Source of the DNA: Phoronis pallida
Lineage: Eukaryota; Phoronida; Phoronidae
Direction: 5' to 3'
Length of the DNA: 12,427 nucleotides
Assembly (NCBI GenBank): GCA_028565715.1
Contig: JAOXYC010188023.1
Location: 1 to 12,427 of the forward strand
The first letter of the stretch is position 1. Each line of letters begins with the position of its first letter. The position numbers and the translations under genes were made by a program. The notes under the pieces were generated by a model. The model searched no databases. It worked only from the letters and a program-made list of their open reading frames with translations, and was not told where the DNA came from. Below are positions 1-9,400 of this stretch, one piece after another.

Positions 1-62
1 GTATTATCATATATATTTTTATATTACACTGAAATGTGAGATGGATTGAAATAAAAACATTT

Positions 63-85
63 AAAAAAAAAAAAAAAAAAAAAAA
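63..85 (+). repeat. Poly-A run preceded by AATAAA
   Basis: Twenty-three A residues in a row, with AATAAA at 50-55 just upstream on the plus strand. The spacing resembles the 3' end of a reverse-transcribed transcript. Only 62 bp lie upstream, so the source cannot be identified. A simple A-tract is the alternative. Confidence 0.5.
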
Positions 86-122
86 CTCTGATCGCTGCTT
101 GAACGTAAGATTATTGAGTTTC

Positions 123-264
123 AGTCTTAAATGATATATTTCTTTGTATGGTAAAATTTAGCAAACCAGACATTCAACTTACTACAACTGAATCAGTTGT
201 TGTAGTAACTTGAATGTCTGGTTTTCTAAATTTTACCGTATGAAGAAATCTATCATTTCAGACT
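123..264. repeat. Foldback element, 66-bp arms
   Basis: Left arm 123-188 and right arm 199-264 are inverted copies with roughly 88% identity, separated by 10 bp (TGAATCAGTT). The best-kept part is GGTAAAATTTAG and ACCAGACATTCAA. No open frame inside. It looks like a non-autonomous foldback/MITE; no clear target duplication. Confidence 0.85.
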
Positions 265-283
265 GCTAACTTCTGCAGCTTAC

Positions 284-491
284 CATGTGGTGGTTTGGTC
301 AGTTTCAAGCATTGCAGATGATAGGCCTTGGGACACTTAGTCTTATCACACATGACTAGCTCGCCCCCATCACCACAGCGGAAACAGTAGTCCTCATGCT
401 CCTTTTTAATGTTTAGTTTGGGTTTACGTTTCTTCTTCTTTTTCTTCTGTTGTTCATTCATGGCAGCCTCTTTGGCAGCCGCGTGAGCTGT
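284..491 (-). CDS. NSD2: NSD exon r: basic linker and first part of PHD5 (last visible exon)
   Basis: Residues 989-1057. An alanine-rich start, a strongly basic [10 protein letters not shown] run (likely nuclear localisation), then [20 protein letters not shown] (first Cys at 1024) and [15 protein letters not shown]. This is the C-terminal PHD finger that leads into a C5HCH finger in NSD proteins; human NSD2 continues GKWECPWH. The donor CATG|GTAAGC leaves one base. The next exon, with the last PHD5 ligands, C5HCH and stop codon, is not in 1-283 and must lie beyond the window edge. Acceptor CAATTACAG. Confidence 0.95.
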
Positions 492-3400
492 CTGTAATTG
501 ATTTAACACAAGTGTCAATTTTAAAATACAGGTTTCTTCGGTACTGTTTGATAGTTTTTGTATTATTACCTTAATAATTTCAATAATAAGCTCAAACAAA
601 TACTCTCTAAATGAAAATTAAACCAGTTTCGTTCCTTGGTTTAGCTTTTCCACCATATTGAATGTAAGAGATTTTAGGGCGTCTTTCATAGTCCACAAGT
701 GAATAGGTCCGGAGCTTAGGTAATAATGTTAAATAAGACCTATACAAGCACCACGAGATGGCATCCACATGACTAATATACAGCTGGAACCAAACACTTT
801 GGTGAGCAAACCCAAACCCTGAATTCCCTTGAAGCTGTATCAACCAACAGTCAGAGACCCCTTATTAGGGTAAGGTAGGTAATACAAGCACAAGGTATTA
901 TTATATTTTTATAACTCACCTTAGGTCGTACACCGAGGAAGCCACTACAGTTGGGGGCCCCACAATGACATTCCTTCTTGTCGTTACCTAGACAGTCCAA
1001 GTTGTAGTTGAATGTCAGCTCAGAACCTGCAATGGAAACGATTAGTCATTGGCACAAAACATATGCTGTAGCAATTATATTCTTACAGTTGGTATCCAAG
1101 CATAGGTGGCGCTGCATCCCGCTGCTATGCAACAAAATCTGGGAGACAAAAGAATCAGAAACATCATTTTGATTGCATCAGCCAATTTTAAGAATTTTAT
1201 GTGGGGCTGTGTAGAATTGTAGATCCTCACGTTTCCCATAAAAAGATTTGCTAATAAACACTTTCCTATAATTAAACCCGATTGTTCGAAATATGACGTA
1301 GCCTGATCTGGGCTGCTGTACCAAGGGATGTCGATGGTTGTTTTCTAGTCAAAAAGCATGATTCATCCCCCAACCGTAAGGATATTGTATAAATTTAAAA
1401 TTGCAGTTTTGATGTTGAATTAATAATTTTTCTTGATCAATTTGTAAAAATATCTTCACAGCAAGCAATTAATTAGGAACGTTCAGCAGTGATTGTGAGT
1501 CTTACATTTTTGTTGTATTTACCAGACATTGTGAAAAGCTCAAAACCCGGGGTAATGAAGTTGAGAATTGTAAAACACTTTGAAAAAGAATGATTATTTT
1601 AATTATTTTCATCCCTCAGAAAATATGCACCACTAACCAGCTGCTATATCATCAATAGCGAACAGTCCCACTCTGACATTGCCATTAACTGTCCATTTCT
1701 GCGTCTCCAGGTTGGGTTGGCAACAGTGATTCATGAAACGGGACCAGTTACCTTTAGGACCCGCGTCAATTATGCTGCAAAGACATTTGACAATTTACCA
1801 TGTTGAACTTTGCCAAGTGAATTTCACTTTTGCAGACACAAATTTTTTAAAACATACCTTAATTTCAAGTTTTGTATTTAATGCAAAGAGCGCCTCTTTA
1901 TAATCGCTCAGCGCCATTTGGGGATTAATCAGTATTTTTCGTTTATCAACACTGCCCATTTAAATATTCATTAAATCTAATTTTATTTGACAATAAGCTC
2001 CTTTTTGTTAAATTATTATTGCTGTCAAGGATAGATTGTCCATAAAAGAGTTGGTAACATAAGCAACCAGAAATTTCTAAACATGCTAGTTCTTTATTTT
2101 TCAAATACCCCAATATTTCACCTCAAAATCTGTGTCAAGGTTTTTTGAGCCTGTGTTTGAAAGACTTACAGATTTTTATCAATGGTCAGCATGTAGAAGT
2201 TATGTACATCGTTCTCATGTGCTTTCACTATTCTGTGTCGACATTCTTCTTCATCAACCAGCTCACCGCAATATTCATTCACAAACTGACCCTAGAAAAG
2301 AAAAATAGAAGAGAAAAATTAAATACAGTATGCAACACAGCATTTGGCATTTAGATATGAGTCCAAATCAAACCAATCTTGAGAAATCAAACTAATCTTC
2401 AGAAATAATGATAAGTTATTTGGCTTGGGTTTGAATATGAGGTGAGGTTATTCGATTGAAACTTGAATCGGATGAAGTATTTTAATGAGGCATTAGCCGA
2501 GTTAACATACTTCATCCGATTGAAGTTGAGATCGAATAACCTCACCTCATATTCAAACACTGCAAAATAACATATTTATACAAACTATGCACCAAATAAG
2601 TTGCCTTTTTCTGATTTGTGAGACTTTTTAAAAAATAACATGAATGAAACAATGCATTTACGTCATCATTCAATAACCCGTGATCACGTGAACGTATTCG
2701 GCAGTGTATTGAATGATGTTATTGTGCGAGTTATTTCAACATAGGTTGTATAAAGTAATTCAATTGAACTTCATCACTGATGTATTTCGTTAGACTGAAC
2801 TACAGCCCAATTGGTGAAAGCCCTGGAATGGAAAAGTTGCAGGGGTTACCAAAAATAAGATGGCAGATTGCACACACCAATCACAGTCTGGTATGACAGA
2901 CAATGTGTCACAGCCATAAATTATTGAGACTGGTAATCAATGCTTAGTTAACAGACCCTGGCCTGAAAAAATCCAAGAGCTGTGGAAGAGAATATAATTT
3001 TGTATGCACATTTATTTCCCAAGGGCTTAGCGACTTTTTTTTTATTTTTTACCTTTTTGATGTCAACTTTGTTTCTTAATCCCCAGCCTCTTTCTTTAGT
3101 CTTTAATGGCTCGGAGTCTGGATACTGTCGCTTTGTAAAGCGCTGGTTCTGACATTTCTCCCCGGCCGGACACACCCCAGGGTGACACTCGTACATGAGC
3201 ATACGGTTGAGACAGTCGGAGTCGGAGGAACAAGGATTCTCTTGTGACGGTTTGCACTCACACCGAGGAATGGCAGATAGGTCGGGTTTGTTGAGGACAA
3301 CATTGCCGAAGGGGACGTTTGTCTGCAACACAATAATAAATAAATAACATTGTGAATATACTGTTGGGGGACTGTTTTATTTAGAATTTATTTTTGTTTA

Positions 3401-6400
3401 GGACAACATTGCCGAAGGGGATGTTTGTCTGCAACACAATTATAAATAAATAACATTGATGAATATTAGGCTAGGGTGACTGCTTGTTAATTTTTTCTCA
3501 TTTATTTGACTGCCAAAGTTACTGCCCTTGCATTCAGCAGATACTTCCATACACCTGATCCCAAAATCCCGGGCCTACCTTACCCTATAGTCAGCTACAA
3601 GAATACAACAAATTTCTTACAGAACAGAAACAATTGTTGACTATATGTACTAATAAATAAATCAACTTTTCATTTTTACCTTAACATATCTAAAGGGTGC
3701 AGGTTTTTTGTCTGATTTTTCCAACTCGAGAAGTTTGCGGTCATCCTTCATTCTTCGCCAAATCTTGTACGCCTCAGTAGCCTCCTGTACACCTGTTGGG
3801 GAATAAGTGGGAGAATATAATTTTTTATATAACAGCTTCAACATCGTAAAGTTGGAGATCAATGAAAGAGTTTGAAAGTCCCGAGTACAGAAACTGATAT
3901 TAATAAAACTTTGCATTTATGAATTTTTCTGTCTTTTCAAAATTTTGCATTTATGAGTTTTTAATATTCTAAAAGTGTTCAAAGTGGGGCTTTTAAAATT
4001 GGATCGAAAATAGCCAAAAAACTTTTTTTGATCCAAAGCTCTCAAAACACCTAATAATTAAAAAAAAATGTTTTTGTGTCCGTCAAGGGTTTTTGGTGCC
4101 TTGACTATTGTGTTTGATGCTAATAAACACTCACCTAGTCTGAATACTTTAGCGATGCCCTTTGATGTGGCTGAATCATTACTTCCCTTGTCCCCTTCTT
4201 GGAAATGGAATACCCTGGAATTAAAATAATGAAATTATGAAAGAAATGCTGATTCATCAAATTATAAGGTATTCGAAATGAGTCCTAGATCAAAATTCCA
4301 AAAGGTTACTTCTATAATTCAATTCCTAGCTCGTTGTTAAGTGCATAGAAAAATTATTTTTGCACTATAATCTGTCAGTGAATAAAAAACAATAAAAAAA
4401 CTTTTTGGAACCCTTGACTAAAAGGAAAGGAAATTACAAATTTTGTTTACAAATTGCTTTATTTATGTTGTCACAAAAATCATAAAACGTTTTGACGAGG
4501 ATCACTTTATTTATGTGTATTAAATTTCCTGCTGTTTTAATAAACCAAGCTTTCACTGCCATGAATATTCCACTATAAAAGTCTGGTGAAACTTTGGGGA
4601 TGTCCGCCTGGTTTTCAGCACTTTGAGTGAAGGGTTGAAAATTTGTGACAGTAAACCCTTAGCTTAACCCAATGTAAATGTGATAAATATTGAAAATTCG
4701 TGACTGATCTGGGAATTTATCTGCCTTTTCAACATTTTTCTGTCTTTTCAATATTTATCACTTTCGGCCAGTAAAAGCATAAATTTATTTTCAAATGTTC
4801 GTGTAGTGATGAGCAGTAGTAGTATTCTAACAAAAACAACTAAGTTTTTAAATCGCAACATGTTTCAATGGAGCTTCCACCATTGTCAAGATTGTCAATC
4901 TTGACAATGGTGGAAGCTCCATTGAAAAATGTTGCGATTTAAAAACTTAGTTGTTTTTGTTAGAATACATTTATTTGTATTCATTGTAAACGTTTGTAGT
5001 CCTTTGAATAAGAACTAAATCCTGAAAGCTTAGAAAGGCTAAGATATGAACATAATTTCAGAGTGGATATTACATAAAATTAAAATATAGGTCATACCTG
5101 GCTTGGTGGGTCCAGAAGAAGTCATGTGATCCAAAGAACCGTACAGGAAACTCACCCACTTGGTGGGGCTTATCTTGGATATTGTGGGGTACGTTCTCAG
5201 GGTGGCAGACCTCACCAGGCCACCATCTGCAATAAACGAAATTGTTGAGTAGGTAAATACCTAGGCTATGTTAATAATGATTTGTAAATTGTAATGCCAT
5301 TGAAGAAGAATACACATTCGAAAGCTCTGGATTTTATATCGTTTTTATATCACGTCAGCACAAGAGTGACATTTACATGTATTTTATTGTTTTAACACTG
5401 GCGATCGGCCTTTTTATAACTATGTTAATACAAATATAGCTATCTCTTAATAATGTAATTGTGTCCGTTTACTCGACTTGTTTAAAGCTTAACCTTGGCA
5501 CAAAAAAGAAATCAGGCTTAAAACAAAATCCTTTATAGACACTAGTTGATCCTTTTCTGCAAATTACATCGATTCACTTTGAAGACAAGTTGGCTTGTTG
5601 TTTACAAGAATTCTTTAGAAAACTTGCAAAGAAAATTAACAATAATAACCTGTAGTTGCCTAGTTTGACCCAGATGATGTCACCGTAGAGAGGTCGTTTA
5701 CCGATGCGACAATCTTCACAGTACCAGGTTCCGTCTGGGAAGTTGATCTTGAGGCAGTCTGAATGAAAAGCTGCCGGACAACTTTCACAGCAGAGTAAAG
5801 TGCCACCTGTAGGAGAAAAAAATAATTTCACTTGAACCTGATTTTCTTTGGTTGAAATGCTAAATGAAATTATGGCTTTCAACAAAACAACAAGTTTTCA
5901 AAACTTAAGATTCTTAAATAAATTTGAATACACCAATAATGATTTGTTATCCCCAGTTTTATTATGTGTGGCACATTATTTTGGGCCAGTAATGCATGGT
6001 TGCATTAATTTGTATTTGCACTACATTGCATTCAGTTTGGCATGTTTTTTATTATAATGAAATTCTTGGCCAATTTGAAAAATATCCAAAATGCTGAAGT
6101 AAAATATAAAAGCTTAAAGATACTGTCTCCTCGTTGGTTCAAATCCATTGTCAAAATGCAAATCAACTAGAAATTCTGTGTATGAGTTCTTGTTGAACAT
6201 AACTTACTTGCATCTGAGTAAAAAAATTCAAAAATTCTGTAAGGTGTGATATCAGAGCTTTTTATCTGATAAAAGCACTCATATCACCCCTTTGCAGATT
6301 TTTTGTGAATTTTTTACTCAAATGCAAGTAAGTTGTGTTCAACAAAGGATTCGTACACAACATTTCTAGTTGATTTGCGATTTGACGTCAGATTGGGACC

Positions 6401-9400
6401 AACGCAGAGACAGTTTCTTTAAATTGAACTTGCGAGTCTCACCTTTGTTGCATATAAAACACCAGCCCACATTCACATGTGCATGATGAGCGTGCGTCTT
6501 AACTGGTTGAAAGTGTTTACTACATACGATATTCGTCCCAGCCATAGCAATGCTGCCAGCCGCCACACAGAAATCACCAACATGATAGGCTGTTGGACAT
6601 CGAACACATCGCAACAACCGACCTACAACACAAGAACCATTATTCAGTAAAGTTACATTTTGCAGTGTTATCTAGATGTTGATAATAATCATTGTACTCA
6701 CAGTGCGGAATGTGTCAAGCAAACTCAAAGGGAAGTGATAACCACTTGATCACAGAGGCTCATCAATACAAATTTGAACAAATAATCTAGAATCTCTCAT
6801 GAACACAAGATGGATAAAAGATTATTATATGGTAAAATTCATACTAAGCCAGATATCAGTCCAAAAACAGTGATATCAGCCCAGGCCCTATGGACTAATT
6901 TCATGCTCGAGTTACCATGTAATTTATTATCCAGCTTACAAAATATAAAAGCTTGGCACAGAAACATTTTGTGACATTTTTTCATTTCTATTGCTTTTGC
7001 TATTAAATGCAAGGACAGATGTGGATTGATATTCGACTGGCATGTTGCATAATCACTGATTTTTGACATGTCGTGCAGAGTAAATTTTGAGTAATCAGGG
7101 CATGTAATCGTCAACCCACCTTTCTGTGCTTTATTGTTCTTGGGGTTGCCTCCAGCACATGTCTCACACATGTGAAGGGGACAGTAGAGACTCTTGTTAC
7201 CTTCCATCCGTGTCAGAGGGAACTTGCTGATACATGCTTCATGATAGAACTTGCCACAAGAGGGCACCACACACCTCCTGAGTGATGAACTGGTCTCCTT
7301 GCACACAAAACATGTGCGCACCCCTGAAATGTCAAGAGAATGTAGTAAATATCAACAGTATGACACAATCTTCATTTTCATTGTTTGGCAGTTCAGTTAT
7401 TGGATATCAAGAGACTTTGGCAGATGGGTACATTTTTTACACCTTTCATGTTCAATTAATAATTTGTAAATTATTTGAAAATCTAATGTTTTATCTATTA
7501 ATGGTAATTTTTAATCTGACCCCTCTTACTGTGCTGTAATTTTAGCTCAATTGTTCTTTAAAATGCGTCCTTGATGTATAGCTACGGATAGAAAATCCGT
7601 ATTTCTAAATTTTACATGAAGGCACAGGTTTCATTTAAAAAATCCCCGCTTTACAAGATGCCTAGTGCAAATCCAGAACAAGAACTGTATTGAAATTGAC
7701 ATAAGCAATACATAACAATTAAATCTAAGTCTACCCATTCTACCCCAGCTTACCTGTCTGGCATTCATCACATTTAAACCCTGCGGCTGGTTTTGTAGAC
7801 AATCCAAGGCAGTTTAAGTGAAACATGGCGTTACATTGGCCCTCGCACTGCTGGGGGTCTGCAAATATCGCCTGCTCACAAATCTGACAGACATTCTCCT
7901 TCTTTGCAACACAAACATCGGTTAACTTGAAAATTTCCAACTTGTAGGGTTCATCAGATTTCATCTTCTTCCCATTTGCCTGAAAAAAATATGCGTGTTT
8001 TCTTTAAAACCATTTTGTTTTTGTTTACTTTAGTCAAGCCACTTTGATTAAAGTTTCCTGGCTAAGAGATGTATTTGTTTAAGAAGTGTTTCGCTTAAAT
8101 ATTTCTTTCTATACCATCTGAGGGTACCATCTCATAAAAATTGAAATTGATTGGTTCTTTAAGACAACTGTCATAGGAAATCAATCTCTACAAACCTTCA
8201 TTTAGATTTCTAAAGTGGACAAACAAGTTCTCAGGTTTTCCTTACCTTGGTGTCAATTTCCAGAGCAGGTTCCTCCGTCATGTCAGAGTCCTGAGACTGT
8301 CTACTTTTACGGCCTCTCTTAACTTTACCCGCCTGTGACAAAAAACATTATCAAGCATGTTTAACTTCCACTTCATTTGGAATGAATTTTTATTCAAGGA
8401 ATGGGTTAATTTTAAGTCGAAATCAAAACCAAGTTTGTAATTCTACCCGTATTTCCCCTAATAAGCACCAGGGTGGTTAGAACATTCAGTAAAGGGGGTG
8501 CTTTTCATGTTAGTCGGTTTTCACCCACAGTCTTTTCTGGTTTTAACCTATGTTGTTTTTTTCCCGTAATTTCGACAAAGTATACATAAAACCTTACAGG
8601 AATTACCTGGAATAATTCTGAAGTTTATTTGACAAAAGCATGTTAATTGACATAAATTAATGTCTCTTGCAGGAGCACTTGGTGATGCTGAATCAGAAAA
8701 CTACTGGGAAGCACTTACTACGGAGGAATACAGTATAAACCGACTTTAACAAACCCTTAAAATGAGGTCCTTTTAACAAAGCATACCTTTGGTTCATCTT
8801 CGTTTGCAGCCACCTTTTCAATAGCTGCATCCATGGAATTGACTGATGAGCCTTTTGATTTCTAAAACGATGCAATAATTCTTTTAAGACCAAAAACAAA
8901 GGATGTCAGTACGCCTCTAAAGTGAAATATCATATGAATCCAAAGGTTTCAATGAGGCAGAGATCAGTTCCGGAAAAACATAGGTATAAAGTATATTTAC
9001 AATCTAAAACAACTTATATACTACTAGGGGTGAAACGGTTCAGCTTTTTTGGTTCGGTTCTGTTCAATTCTTCCAGTTACGGTTCAGTTCTTTGGTTCGG
9101 TTCAGCAGGGAAGATGAAAAAGGTGGTACAACACCGTGTTAGCTAACAAGGTGCATTTTCATTGAAGTTGCTGATTCTGAAACATATGAAAAAGTGTTTT
9201 TGTCTGTTTTTTTAACATGAAATTAGTAATAGCGAGATGAGTTGAGATCAGGTTTTGACAAAATAAAAGTGATTTTGTTCTCAGTTTTCTCTTGAATTTT
9301 GCGACGTTAAGAAATTCCCCAAATCGTGAACCATTTCACCCCTATTTGCTACATACCCTCTGCTTTTTCTTGGGGGGTTCAATTGGCTCCTCCTCCTCCT

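Larger units (their letters stand above)
1..283. other. Intron (3' part cut by window edge)
   Basis: No coding exon on the minus strand: the expected continuation of PHD5 (GKWECPWH-like) is absent. It holds an AT-rich segment, a 23-base A-run at 63-85, and a foldback element at 123-264 whose outer edge is about 19 bp from the exon. Confidence 0.85.
2292..3052. other. Intron, 761 bp, with foldback and hairpin
   Basis: Contains the foldback at 2429-2558, a smaller inverted repeat with 12-bp arms at 2664-2675 and 2707-2718 around a GTGATCACGTG core, and a 20-mer at 2789-2808 that recurs at 12285-12304. No coding segment. Confidence 0.8.
4215..5097. other. Intron, 883 bp, longest visible
   Basis: Contains a perfect 17-bp inverted repeat at 4680-4696 and 4745-4761, and the long hairpin at 4822-4968. 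No exon-like coding segment on either strand; PWWP2 is continuous in phase across it. Confidence 0.8.

Noticed and set aside
607-843. 78-codon minus-strand open frame in the post-SET/PHD5 intron
   Set aside because: No domain text, and the exons on either side join in phase 0 without it.
2145-2354. Plus-strand open frame
   Set aside because: Antisense of the first SET exon; no recognisable protein.
4082-4430. GTCAAGGG/CCCTTGAC inverted pair around exon l
   Set aside because: About 10 bp of match spanning a real exon; likely chance.
5848-6057. Plus-strand 69-codon open frame in an intron
   Set aside because: AT-rich, hydrophobic by composition, no homology I recognise and no expression signal.
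7251-7539. Two overlapping plus-strand open frames
   Set aside because: They start antisense to the PHD2 exon and run into AT-rich intron; no domain.
6828-7615. TATGGTAAAATT at 6828-6839 and TTCTAAATTTTAC near 7603 as ends of a large relative of the 123-264 foldback
   Set aside because: Matches of 12-13 AT-rich bases are expected by chance in this window, and the PHD2 exon lies between them.
8922-9146. Plus-strand open frame
   Set aside because: Covers the left end of the hAT-like element; shows no transposase text.
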